DNA of 64,000 nucleotides from Clostridiales bacterium (lineage in GTDB: Bacteria > Bacillota > Clostridia > Oscillospirales > Oscillospiraceae): NCBI GenBank assembly GCA_022774865.1, contig JALFLH010000021.1, forward strand, positions 62,001 to 126,000, written 5' to 3'. This document shows, piece after piece, positions 54,995 to 62,478 of this stretch. How positions within the stretch are numbered: position 1 is the stretch's first letter; each line of letters opens with the position of its first letter. Made by a program: the position numbers and the translations under genes. Under the pieces are notes generated by a model. The model saw nothing but the letters and a program-made list of their open reading frames with translations. It ran no database searches and was not told where the DNA came from.

Positions 54995-56215
54995 TTGCCA
55001 GCCGTTATTCCCTACATTCCCCAGCAAATCACCGTCCATCTGGGGGCGCCCGGCGCCAGCGCAGCCAATGTGACGGTTCCGTTTTCCGATTATGTCAAAA
55101 ACGTGGCCTCCAGCGAAATCTATCCCACCTGGGAGGAAGCCGCGCTCCGCGCCAACATTCTGGCTATTGTTTCCTTCGCGCTGAACCGGGTGTATACAGA
55201 ATTCTACCGCAGCCGGGGCTATGACTTCGACATCACCAGCAGCACGGCGTACGACCAATTCTTTGTCAATGGGCGCAGCTTTTTTGAAAATGTGGCGCGT
55301 CTGGTTGACGAACTGTTCAACGACTACCTGCGCCGTCCCGGATTTGTGGAGCCGCTGGCCGCCAAATTCTGCAACGGAACCACGGTTACCTGCGAAGGGT
55401 TAAGCCAGTGGGGCAGTCAGAATCTGGCGCAGCAGGGCTACAATTCCACGCAGATTCTGCGCAGCTACTACGGAAACGTGGAAATCGTCAATGACGCTCC
55501 CATCCGGGGCATTACCTCCTCCTATCCCGGCAGCCCATTGCGGCGCGGCTCTTTCGGCCCCAATGTTGTGGTAATTCAGGTGGAACTGAACCGGATTTCC
55601 CAAAATTATCCGGCCATTCCCAAAGTGCCCAACGTGGATGGCATCTTCGGCAGCCGAACCGAAGCCTCCGTACGGGCATTTCAGGAAATTTTCGATCTGA
55701 ACCCGGATGGTATTGTGGGGCCTGCCACCTGGTACGCGCTGGTGCGGCTGTACACCGCCGTCACCGCGCTGTCTGAGCTGCGCAGTCAGGGACAGCAGTT
55801 CTATGCCATCGCGTGGCCTTATCCCGGTGATCTGAGTCCCGGAGATTCGGGGGAACAGGTCAAGCTGCTGCAATATATGCTCTCCACCCTGTCCGCCTTT
55901 ATTCCGGAAATTCCGCCGCTGACGATCGACGGAATCTACGGCCCCCAAACCCGCGACGCGGTGCTGGCCGCCCAGCGGCGTTTCGGTCTGCCCCAGACCG
56001 GCATCGCCGACAACGCCACATGGGACGAAATCTATGACCAGTTCTCGGGGATTGAAACCACGGCGCTGCGCAGCACCGAAACATTCCCCACTTCCCAGTC
56101 CGGCCAGACCCAGCCAAGAAACCGCCATTCCAGATCCACCACCATGACCCAGTTCCCCGGAAATAATCTGCAGGCCGGAAATCAGGATCCGGTCAGACAG
56201 GAGGTAGTCCGATGA
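54995..56215 (+). CDS. SpoIID-like protein with two peptidoglycan-binding domains
   Basis: The 406-residue product begins with a SpoIID/LytB-like domain (about 35-165). LRANILAIVSFALNRVYTEF and the late LSQWGSQNLAQQGYNSTQIL match the family ending SQWGAQ...GYSYEEIL. Two PG_binding_1 domains follow (about 185-250: GIFGSRTEASVRAFQEIF; about 285-345: GIYGPQTRDAVLAAQRRFGL). The C-terminus is low-complexity Thr/Gln/Ser. SpoIID cleaves denuded glycan strands during engulfment. Here no membrane anchor is present, so the protein may act inside the spore mother cell or in the coat/cortex. The start is TTG with AGGAGGTGAT upstream. It overlaps the next gene by four bases. Confidence 0.78.
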   Translation: MPAVIPYIPQQITVHLGAPGASAANVTVPFSDYVKNVASSEIYPTWEEAALRANILAIVSFALNRVYTEFYRSRGYDFDITSSTAYDQFFVNGRSFFENVARLVDELFNDYLRRPGFVEPLAAKFCNGTTVTCEGLSQWGSQNLAQQGYNSTQILRSYYGNVEIVNDAPIRGITSSYPGSPLRRGSFGPNVVVIQVELNRISQNYPAIPKVPNVDGIFGSRTEASVRAFQEIFDLNPDGIVGPATWYALVRLYTAVTALSELRSQGQQFYAIAWPYPGDLSPGDSGEQVKLLQYMLSTLSAFIPEIPPLTIDGIYGPQTRDAVLAAQRRFGLPQTGIADNATWDEIYDQFSGIETTALRSTETFPTSQSGQTQPRNRHSRSTTMTQFPGNNLQAGNQDPVRQEVVR

Positions 56216-56769
56216 GACCAGGCGAATCCTTTGTGGGGCAGCCAATCCGCAGCCTGCAGACCATGCTGCGCGTGCTCGCTCAGTACGATGGGAAATACGC
56301 TTCCGTGGTGCCGGACGGCATCTACGGGCCGCAGACCATGGCGGCTGTGGCGCATTTTCAACGCCTTCACGGTCTGCGTGTAACCGGCGTCACCGACCAA
56401 CAAACGTGGGATATGATCGTGAATGCCCATGAGCCGGCTCTTGTTCACATGGATTCCGCCCAGACACTGGAGATCATTCTGAACCCCAGCGAAGTCATCA
56501 CCCTTGGGCAGTCCAGCCCCAATATGTTCGTCGTCCAGGCATTGCTGGCCGTGCTTTCGCAGGTTTACGGCAGCGTGGGCGCGCCATCCCATTCCGGCAC
56601 GCTGGACACAGTGACAGCCGAGTCCCTATCCTCTTTTCAGGCGCTCAGCGGCCTGCCCATGACCGGGAATCTGGACAAAATCACATGGAAGCACCTCGCG
56701 CTCCAATATCCGCTGGCCTCCAACCTCCAGAGCAAACGCAGCCGTGGGGAGGAAGGGCGACCCATTTGA
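56212..56769 (+). CDS. Protein of two peptidoglycan-binding domains
   Basis: The 185-residue product consists of two PG_binding_1-like modules: residues 10-75 (GIYGPQTMAAVAHFQRLHGL, VTGVTDQQTWDMI) and 100-170 (DTVTAESLSSFQALSGLPMT, LDKITWKHL). No catalytic domain and no signal peptide are seen. The ATG overlaps the upstream stop (ATGA), so the two wall-binding proteins are made together and could form a complex. Function beyond peptidoglycan binding is unknown. Confidence 0.75.
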   Translation: MRPGESFVGQPIRSLQTMLRVLAQYDGKYASVVPDGIYGPQTMAAVAHFQRLHGLRVTGVTDQQTWDMIVNAHEPALVHMDSAQTLEIILNPSEVITLGQSSPNMFVVQALLAVLSQVYGSVGAPSHSGTLDTVTAESLSSFQALSGLPMTGNLDKITWKHLALQYPLASNLQSKRSRGEEGRPI

Positions 56770-56799
56770 GAATTTTTTGAGAAATCTGTCCCAACCTAC

Positions 56800-56828
56800 T
56801 TGATTCATCCGCGGTTTTTTCCTATAAT
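56800..56828 (+). promoter_or_regulatory. pgsA promoter
   Basis: TTGATT (56800-56805), 17 bases, TATAAT (56823-56828); the -10 sits in the palindrome CCTATAATATAGG (56821-56833). Confidence 0.7.
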
Positions 56829-56879
56829 ATAGGAAATTATACGCTGAAACCCTGCGTACATTCCCACGGAGGAAAACCC

Positions 56880-57461
56880 ATGTTCATAAAAGACTGGAAA
56901 AAAGAAGTATTCACCATTCCAAATCTCCTGAGTTTATTCCGGCTGGCGTTAATTCCCATCTATGTGGTCATCTATCTGAACGCGGAAGCCGCATGGGAGT
57001 ATTTTCTCGCCGCCGGAATTCTGGCCGTCTCCTGCCTGACGGATATGATTGACGGGAAAATCGCGAGACATTTCAACATGATCTCCACCGTGGGCAAAAT
57101 TCTGGATCCCATTGCCGACAAGGCGACCCAGTTCACCCTGACGCTGTGTCTGTCCATCAAATACCCGGTTCTCCGGTGGGTTCTGGTTCTGTTCGTTATC
57201 AAGGAGGGCTTTCAGGCAGTTGCCGGTTTTGTCAATCTGCGCAAGGGTAAAATGCTCCCGGGCGCCCTGTTTGCCGGAAAGGTATGCACCACGGTTCTGT
57301 TCATCAGCCTGATTCTCCTGGTGCTCATCCCCAAAATGCCGACCGATGTGGTGGATGTCATTGCGTTGATTGATGTGGTTTTCATGGGCATTTCCCTGGT
57401 CAACTATATTCTGGCCTATTTTGGCAAGCACACCAAGGTGCAGAATCTGGACAACGAATAA
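56880..57461 (+). CDS. pgsA: CDP-diacylglycerol-glycerol-3-phosphate 3-phosphatidyltransferase
   Basis: The 193-residue membrane enzyme makes phosphatidylglycerophosphate. The CDP-alcohol phosphatidyltransferase motif is complete: Asp55, Asp58-Gly59, Ala62-Arg63, Gly72, Asp76 and Asp80 in DMIDGKIARHFN...GKILDPIADK. Four or more hydrophobic segments follow the amphipathic start (NLLSLFRLALIPIYV). PgsA and a eukaryote-type cardiolipin synthase share this motif; length favours PgsA. The ATG follows GGAGGAAAACCC, and the gene stands alone. Confidence 0.82.
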   Translation: MFIKDWKKEVFTIPNLLSLFRLALIPIYVVIYLNAEAAWEYFLAAGILAVSCLTDMIDGKIARHFNMISTVGKILDPIADKATQFTLTLCLSIKYPVLRWVLVLFVIKEGFQAVAGFVNLRKGKMLPGALFAGKVCTTVLFISLILLVLIPKMPTDVVDVIALIDVVFMGISLVNYILAYFGKHTKVQNLDNE

Positions 57462-57466
57462 ATTAG

Positions 57467-57538
57467 GCCCCTGACCGGTGCGGACGCGCCGGTCAGGGGC
57501 TTTCAAAAAGAACGGCAGCGGCCTTTCGGGCCGCTGCC
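57467..57538 (+). terminator. Two tandem hairpins after pgsA
   Basis: GCCCCTGACCGG/CCGGTCAGGGGC (57467-57500) is followed by TTTC, then GGCAGCGGCC/GGCCGCTGCC (57514-57538). Confidence 0.75.
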
Positions 57539-57740
57539 AGCAAGTCGGACATCTCTCTGCACAGACGCGGTCTGTCACGAGTCCGCCGTCGGGCTATCCG
57601 CGAAATTCTCCACGGCATCGGCTTTCTCCACCACGTCCGTCTTTGTATGATCAGTATACCAGATTCCCGGGCAGAATGGTGAAGAATTCTTGAACACACG
57701 GGAAATAATTTGTATCGAATCCGATTCGTTGGAAACACAA
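57539..57740. other. Intergenic stretch between pgsA and YjdF-like gene, no gene seen
   Basis: About 200 bases without a supported reading frame. Short frames with acidic or arginine-rich peptides lack ribosome sites and are not called. Confidence 0.45.
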
Positions 57741-57776
57741 CCCGGGTCTGCTTCACGGCAGACCCGGGGATTTTTA
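57741..57776. terminator. Terminator between pgsA side and YjdF-like gene
   Basis: Arms CCCGGGTCTGC/GCAGACCCGGG with GATTTTTATT after them on the plus strand; it can also end the converging membrane-protein operon. Confidence 0.75.
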
Positions 57777-58610
57777 TTGACCGGATTCCGGCTTTCTGGG
57801 TTTGTCCTCCAACACCTCCGGGATGAAGTGCCGGGCAAAACGTCCCTCGCCTTTGGTTTTCACATAGAAATATCCGATGACGGAGAAAATCACCGCGCCG
57901 ATAAAATTGACGAACAGATCCATCATGGTATCCAGCAGACCGATATCCAGATAGCCGCCCAGACCCAAGGCCTGTTGGGTGCCGTCTGCGTAAACCAGAA
58001 CCGTGTCCGCCACATTACGCACATGGTAGACAATGTTATGCCCGCCCGGATCCATGGCTACGGAATTAAAGGCCGTGATGATTGTGTCCTTCTGCATATC
58101 CAGTCCAAAAACCGAATCCATTCCCCATTCAAAAAACTCCCACAGCACACCGATGGTCATGGAGAAGCAGAACGCCGTGACGGCCATGTAAAAGGGCGAA
58201 AGCGTCATGGATACCCGTTTGTTTTCGTTGAGAATGTTGACAATGGAGAACCCAATCGCCGCAAACAGGAAGCCGTTGATGGTGTGCAGGATGGTATCCC
58301 AGAACGGAAATGTCAGATAGTATTCCCGAATTTCTCCCAGAATTTCCGCGGCGAAAATGAACATCAGAATGATGATCTCCATGGTATCCGGGATTTCCAC
58401 ATGGAGCTTCCGCTCCACAAGGTTCGGAACGGTAAACAGCACCAGCGTGAGAACGCAGATATAGACGTTCTCATAGTTTTTGTTGATGATCTGGGCAATC
58501 ATGGTGAGAATGACCAGCAGGCGGAGAATCAGATAGGCCGCCAAAAGCCATTTCTTTCCTTTGACCGCTTCCAAATCCACATGATCGCGCCAAAAATGTT
58601 TCTTTTTCAT
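57774..58610 (-). CDS. YjdF/DUF2238-like membrane protein
   Basis: The 278-residue product has about six hydrophobic helices. The family-like segments FPFWDTILHTINGFLFAAIGF and FSMTIGVLWEFFEWGMDSVF carry Asp/His and Trp-Glu residues in helices that in the DUF2238 (YjdF) group are conserved. No function is established. The ATG at 58610 follows AAAAGGGG; a longer frame has no ribosome site. It follows a small membrane protein on the same strand, probably in one transcript. Confidence 0.68.
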   Translation of the reverse strand: MKKKHFWRDHVDLEAVKGKKWLLAAYLILRLLVILTMIAQIINKNYENVYICVLTLVLFTVPNLVERKLHVEIPDTMEIIILMFIFAAEILGEIREYYLTFPFWDTILHTINGFLFAAIGFSIVNILNENKRVSMTLSPFYMAVTAFCFSMTIGVLWEFFEWGMDSVFGLDMQKDTIITAFNSVAMDPGGHNIVYHVRNVADTVLVYADGTQQALGLGGYLDIGLLDTMMDLFVNFIGAVIFSVIGYFYVKTKGEGRFARHFIPEVLEDKPRKPESGQ

Positions 58611-58638
58611 GGTATTCCCCTTTTGCTGTCCGTCCGCT

Positions 58639-59037
58639 TCAGGCGGGGTACACATTGGTCAGCCAGATCAGCACCGGCAGAACCAACGTAAAAATGCTGA
58701 CAACCCACGGGAAAAGGGGCTTGCGGGAGCAGAACATGAGAATCAGGCAGAATATCGTCACGCCCAGCGGGCCGAAAACAGCATAATTCCGTGTCACCAT
58801 CAGGGCAAATTCTCCCGTTTCCTGCAGGTTCAGCCCCACATTTTCCGGCAGCCGGTTCATATTGTCGATCGCCAGCCGGACGGCGGCATACACCACCGGG
58901 ATTGCCATCAACACCTTGCGAAGCCTCCAGATCCAAAAGCCGGTCTGACTGAAAATATTGCCAATTTTTTTGAAAACTGGACTTGCCTTTTCCCAAAAGC
59001 TTTTCCATTTATCCGCAAATGAAGCACTGTTGCTCAT
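58639..59037 (-). CDS. Small membrane protein of unknown function
   Basis: The 132-residue product has an amphipathic, Lys/Trp-rich start (DKWKSFWEKASPVFKKIGNI) and two or three hydrophobic segments (VLMAIPVVYAAVRLAI, YAVFGPLGVTIFCLILMFC, VVSIFTLVLPVLIWL). I do not recognise a family. It begins with GGAGGTGG upstream and lies 28 bases before the YjdF-like gene, with which it is probably co-transcribed. Confidence 0.65.
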   Translation of the reverse strand: MSNSASFADKWKSFWEKASPVFKKIGNIFSQTGFWIWRLRKVLMAIPVVYAAVRLAIDNMNRLPENVGLNLQETGEFALMVTRNYAVFGPLGVTIFCLILMFCSRKPLFPWVVSIFTLVLPVLIWLTNVYPA

Positions 59038-59209
59038 AGTCCACCTCCGAATGGTTCATTGCTGTCACTATACCATATTCTGCCGCCCCAGGCAAGCACA
59101 GAAATCCGATAAAAACAGCCGGCTTTTCTTATTAGTCCGGTTTATTGTACATTTAGTATGCTATACTGCGGCTGTCAGCGCTGTCAGAAAAAGTTAGGAG
59201 GAATCTCAA

Positions 59210-59377
59210 ATGAAAACCGACATCCATCGCCGCAAATCCCACCCCAGTCTGCGCTGCCGCCCCTATCCCAATGCCGCCGATCCCAGCTATTTCGTGGATA
59301 AACTGGTGGATGGGATTCTGGCCGTTGCCACAGGAATTGGCGCCGCCACCATTTTCTTCTACCTGATTACCATGTAA
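59210..59377 (+). CDS. Small membrane protein (55 residues), uncharacterised
   Basis: An ATG at 59210 preceded by a strong AGGAGG opens a 55-codon frame: a basic N-terminus MKTDIHRRKSHPS, a Tyr/Pro stretch, VDKLVDGILAVATGIGAA and one hydrophobic helix at the C-terminus. The strong ribosome site and the amphipathic-plus-TM layout support a real gene. Function unknown. It ends just before the coaX stop, on the opposite strand. Confidence 0.6.
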   Translation: MKTDIHRRKSHPSLRCRPYPNAADPSYFVDKLVDGILAVATGIGAATIFFYLITM

Positions 59378-60148
59378 TCAGCCGCGCCGGTTTTCCCGGT
59401 ACAGCGCCGCCAATCCTTTACTGATCAGATCCTTGTCATAAATAATGGCTCTGCGGCACATGGGAATCACAAATTTCGCGATTCCGCCGGTGGCAATCAC
59501 CGTGGTTTTGTATCCCAGCTCCTCCTCCATGCGCTCGATCATGCCGTCAATCATGCAGGCTGCGCCCAGCATCAGTCCGCTGCGCATACAGTCAATGGTA
59601 TTGCGGCCAATGGCTTTCTTTGGCTGATCCAGTTGGAGCCCCGGAAGCAGCGCCGTCCGGGCTGTCAGCGCGTCCATGGAGATTTTCACACCGGGGCTGA
59701 TGCAGCCGCCGATGAAAGCGCCGGTCTTGTCCAGCACGCTGATGGTGGTTGCCGTCCCCATATCCACCAGAATCAGCGGAGCCTTGTGCGATCGAAGAGC
59801 CGCCACCGCGCCCACCACCAGATCCGCGCCGGTCTGGGCGGGATTCTCGATCTGGATGTTCAGCCCGGTTTTCAGTCCGGGTCCGACAACCAGAGCTGTC
59901 TTTCCGGTGAGCTTCTTGATAGCGGTCTGCATGGAGTTCAGCACCTGCGGAACCACGGAGGCAATGATTGCGCCCTCCACGTCTGCGGTGCGGAAGCCGT
60001 AGACATCCAAAATTGTTTTCACATCGATGCAGTATTCGTCGGATGTCTTGGTGGCATCCGTCCGAAGCCGCGCCTCAAACAGGATTTTCTCCTCCCGCAC
60101 CCCGCCAAGCACGATATTAGAATTTCCAATATCCACTGTTAATATCAT
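59378..60148 (-). CDS. coaX: Type III pantothenate kinase
   Basis: The 256-residue acetate-kinase-fold enzyme phosphorylates pantothenate in coenzyme A synthesis. DIGNSNIV (6-13), the VVPQVLNSM stretch, GADLVVGAVAAL with the catalytic Asp, and DMGTATTISVLD near 127-138 match CoaX. The length fits the family. The ATG follows GGAGGATATT. Its start overlaps the upstream phosphodiesterase stop by four bases, so both are translated from one message. Confidence 0.92.
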   Translation of the reverse strand: MILTVDIGNSNIVLGGVREEKILFEARLRTDATKTSDEYCIDVKTILDVYGFRTADVEGAIIASVVPQVLNSMQTAIKKLTGKTALVVGPGLKTGLNIQIENPAQTGADLVVGAVAALRSHKAPLILVDMGTATTISVLDKTGAFIGGCISPGVKISMDALTARTALLPGLQLDQPKKAIGRNTIDCMRSGLMLGAACMIDGMIERMEEELGYKTTVIATGGIAKFVIPMCRRAIIYDKDLISKGLAALYRENRRG

Positions 60149-60639
60149 GGAATATCCTCCAAATCTTCCTGCCGGATAATCCTGCAGGCAACAATTTTCC
60201 CGTCTTGGGTTTCAATCAGGCCGGCGCTGCCCCCATAGCCGCAGCTTCCCGGATTCAGAATCCACATTCCGTCCGGTTCCTGACTGCAGTATGCCTTGTG
60301 CGTATGACCAAACAGCACCGCGTCCGCGTGGGAAAGTCTGGCATCGTTTACCAGCGCACCGATTCCCAGTTTCACATGGTGCCGGTATCCGTGGGTCATA
60401 TAAAGCTGCACATCTCCAACCTGACAGCTCAGGATTTCCGTCTGCCCGGGCGGGCAGCGGTAGTAGTCGCAGTTTCCGGGAACCTGATACACCGGAAGAT
60501 GGGGATATTCCTGGGCCAGCACCTCGCCGTCGTCAAAGAAGTCCCCCAGATGCACCAGCGCCTGCGGTCTGATTTTCTCCGTGCACAGGCGCATGAAGCC
60601 CAGACTCCCATGGGAATCAGAAAAAACCAGTATTCTCAT
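60145..60639 (-). CDS. YfcE/MJ0936 family metallophosphoesterase
   Basis: The 164-residue product has the calcineurin-like set: Asp8 and His10 (SDSHG), Asp33 (HLGDFFDDGE), the NCD motif (PGNCDYY), THG and GHTH. It is the short YfcE form, a phosphodiesterase active on small esters in tested members. The natural substrate is unknown. The start is ATG 60639, with TTG at 60642 possible; GAGATG upstream is a modest ribosome site. It leads the coaX operon. Confidence 0.85.
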   Translation of the reverse strand: MRILVFSDSHGSLGFMRLCTEKIRPQALVHLGDFFDDGEVLAQEYPHLPVYQVPGNCDYYRCPPGQTEILSCQVGDVQLYMTHGYRHHVKLGIGALVNDARLSHADAVLFGHTHKAYCSQEPDGMWILNPGSCGYGGSAGLIETQDGKIVACRIIRQEDLEDIP

Positions 60640-60671
60640 CAAGCGTCATCTCGCAATCTCAGAATAAAAGA

Positions 60672-60700
60672 AGTATATCACATTCCGTACGGAATTTCCA
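60672..60700 (-). promoter_or_regulatory. Promoter of yfcE-like/coaX with a palindrome in the spacer
   Basis: Minus strand TGGAAA (60700-60695), 17 bases, TATACT (60677-60672). The spacer contains the perfect 14-base palindrome ATTCCGTACGGAAT (60682-60695), a likely operator for an unknown regulator. Confidence 0.5.
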
Positions 60701-60824
60701 TAGTTTCTCCCGGAAATATCCGGACAAAACACAGTCATTTTCCGGTCAGTCCCCGGCACATATTTCCGTTCCGGGACATATACTGGATACAGAACGAGCC
60801 CATGGGCAGACAGGAGGTATTTCC

Positions 60825-61052
60825 ATGTCAAATCAGCCGCAGCAGGACTATCCCATTCAGCAGATCGTGCGTCTGGCCGCCTCCCCCGCCGGAAAGCAGC
60901 TTTTCGCTCTTTTGCAAAAGCAGGGCGGCGCGGAATTTCAAAAGGCGCTGGCCAGCGCGGCCGGCGGAGATTATGACTCCATCCGGCGGGCACTTCCATC
61001 CCTGCTTTCCTCGCCGGAGGCACAGGCGCTGCTGCAGGAGCTGGGGAGGTAA
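60825..61052 (+). CDS. Small uncharacterised protein, first of three
   Basis: The 75-residue product (DYPIQQIVRLAASPAGKQLF, ALPSLLSSPEAQALLQELGR) is short, helical and soluble. It begins with AGGAGG eight bases upstream and ends two bases before the next gene. I do not recognise it beyond a resemblance to small proteins found in sporulating Clostridia. Confidence 0.6.
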   Translation: MSNQPQQDYPIQQIVRLAASPAGKQLFALLQKQGGAEFQKALASAAGGDYDSIRRALPSLLSSPEAQALLQELGR

Positions 61053-61054
61053 GC

Positions 61055-61411
61055 ATGGACGAGATGGAGCAGAAGCTGGGAGCCATTCTCGGCAATCCAG
61101 ACCTGATGAAGCAGATCATGTCCATGGCGCAGTCTCTGGGGCAGCAGCCAGCACAGCAGCTCCCGCAGGAGCCGCCCCCTCCCGCGGCGTCCGAGCCGGG
61201 CATGGACCCGGCAGCGCTTCAGAGAATCGCATCTCTGGCCGGGAAAACCGGAATTGATCGGAATCAGCAGGCACTGCTGAAAGCGTTGGGGCCCTATCTC
61301 TCCGTCCAACGGGTTCGCAAGCTGGAAAAGGCCATGCGGGCGGCAAAGCTGGCCAGGATCGCTTCCTCTGTTTTGAACAGCGGTGCCGTTTCATTTTTAT
61401 CAGGCAGGTGA
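61055..61411 (+). CDS. Uncharacterised protein, second of three
   Basis: The 118-residue product has an N-terminal helix (GAILGNPDLMKQIMSMAQSL) and a Gln/Pro linker. A helical C-terminal half follows (ALLKALGPYLSVQRVRKLEKAMRAAKLARIASSVL). No known domain is recognised. The start overlaps no gene but lies two bases after the first protein; GGGGAGG is its ribosome site. Lys/Arg pattern in the second half could bind nucleic acid or membrane; this is a guess. Confidence 0.6.
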   Translation: MDEMEQKLGAILGNPDLMKQIMSMAQSLGQQPAQQLPQEPPPPAASEPGMDPAALQRIASLAGKTGIDRNQQALLKALGPYLSVQRVRKLEKAMRAAKLARIASSVLNSGAVSFLSGR

Positions 61412-61417
61412 TTTGCC

Positions 61418-61720
61418 TTGTATAACCGCTATATTCCCCAGTCCGACGGCTCCTACCGAAAAAACCGGATTCCCGAGCGGCCGTCCCCGCCGGAACGTCC
61501 GCCGTCCCCTCCATGCCGGCCTGATGCCGACGCGCCGACGCTCCATCCGTCCCCCCGCCCCGAACCGGGCAGCGTGACCGATTTCTTTCGCCGGCTGCTG
61601 CCAAAGGATTTTGACACTGGGGATCTTCTGATTGTCCTGCTGCTGCTTCTGATGGCAGCGGACAACGCCGAGGAACAGAATACTGCCCTGCTGACACTGG
61701 CGCTGTATTTCTTCATGTGA
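61418..61720 (+). CDS. Uncharacterised proline-rich protein with one hydrophobic helix, third of three
   Basis: The 100-residue product has a basic, Pro/Arg-rich first half (RPSPPERPPSPPCRPDADAP) and a C-terminal FDTGDLLIVLLLLLMAADN then LLTLALYFFM. The hydrophobic end suggests a membrane-attached adapter. It starts at TTG with AGGTGAT upstream. It closes a three-gene row with tight spacing. Function unknown. Confidence 0.58.
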   Translation: MYNRYIPQSDGSYRKNRIPERPSPPERPPSPPCRPDADAPTLHPSPRPEPGSVTDFFRRLLPKDFDTGDLLIVLLLLLMAADNAEEQNTALLTLALYFFM

Positions 61721-61769
61721 AATTAAGAAAAGCTTAACCTGCCCGCTCTGGCCTTTTGCCCGTTTTTCT

Positions 61770-61777
61770 GCTATAAT
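61770..61777 (+). promoter_or_regulatory. Extended -10 promoter candidate for the CHAP-like gene
   Basis: TGCTATAAT has the TG-N extended -10 with TATAAT at 61772-61777, about 30 bases before the GTG start. Confidence 0.45.
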
Positions 61778-61806
61778 TGGTTCATTTCCCTGAAGGAGAT
61801 GAGCCG

Positions 61807-62442
61807 GTGAAGCTGATACGCCGATTTCTGCGAACTGTACGATTTCTGATCCTGCTGGCCCTTTTTGCCGGCGCAGGACTGTGGCTCTTTCTTGAAAACG
61901 CCCACTGGGGCTATGCCAGAGCGGTTTCATCCGACGAGCAGACGCTGCGCGGCAGTGTGGTTTCCGTGGCTGAAGGCTGGCTTGGCGCAAACGAGGCAGA
62001 CGGAACCCACCGGGAGATCATCGACCTGTACAATGCTCAGGATGTGCTGGCTCAGGATTACGAAGTGAAATATTCGGATAACTGGTGCGCCGCTTTCGCA
62101 AGCGCTGTGGCGATTCAATGTGATCTGACGGACATCATCTCCACCGAATGCGGCTGTCAGCGGCAGATCGGCCTGTGGGAGCAGCTTGGCCGCTGGGAAG
62201 AGGATGACAACTATGTACCTCTTCCTGGGGATTACATCTACTATGCCTGGGATGAAGGCTTCGATCTGGGGGACTGCATCGGCTGGGCCGATCACGTGGG
62301 AATCGTGGTTGGAACCTGCGGGCCGTTTCTGAAGGTCATTGAAGGGAACAAGGGTGACGCCGTTTCCTACCGGATTATCCTCATTGGAGATTATCGCATC
62401 CGGGGCTACGGTCTGCCGGATTATCATAGCAAAACAGCATGA
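61807..62442 (+). CDS. CHAP-like amidase/endopeptidase with N-terminal membrane segment
   Basis: The 211-residue product starts with a membrane segment (about 12-30) and exposes a domain with the CHAP/NlpC-like nucleophile Cys94 in SDNWCAAFASA. Its base His163 lies in WADHVGIVVG, after a PGDYIYYAW turn. Such enzymes cut peptide stems of the cell wall. The GTG at 61807 follows AAGGAGAT; an earlier in-frame ATG at 61777 lies inside the promoter. Downstream is a hairpin before trpS. Confidence 0.78.
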   Translation: MKLIRRFLRTVRFLILLALFAGAGLWLFLENAHWGYARAVSSDEQTLRGSVVSVAEGWLGANEADGTHREIIDLYNAQDVLAQDYEVKYSDNWCAAFASAVAIQCDLTDIISTECGCQRQIGLWEQLGRWEEDDNYVPLPGDYIYYAWDEGFDLGDCIGWADHVGIVVGTCGPFLKVIEGNKGDAVSYRIILIGDYRIRGYGLPDYHSKTA

Positions 62443-62446
62443 AAAG

Positions 62447-62474
62447 ACTGCCCATGGATAATTCCATGGGCAGT
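62447..62474. terminator. Hairpin between CHAP-like gene and trpS
   Basis: Perfect arms ACTGCCCATGG/CCATGGGCAGT around ATAATT; no long T-run follows on either side. Confidence 0.6.
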
Positions 62475-62478
62475 TGCG

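Noticed and set aside
57478-57740. Short frames between pgsA and the YjdF-like gene
   Set aside because: They cross hairpins and lack ribosome sites; the peptides look random.
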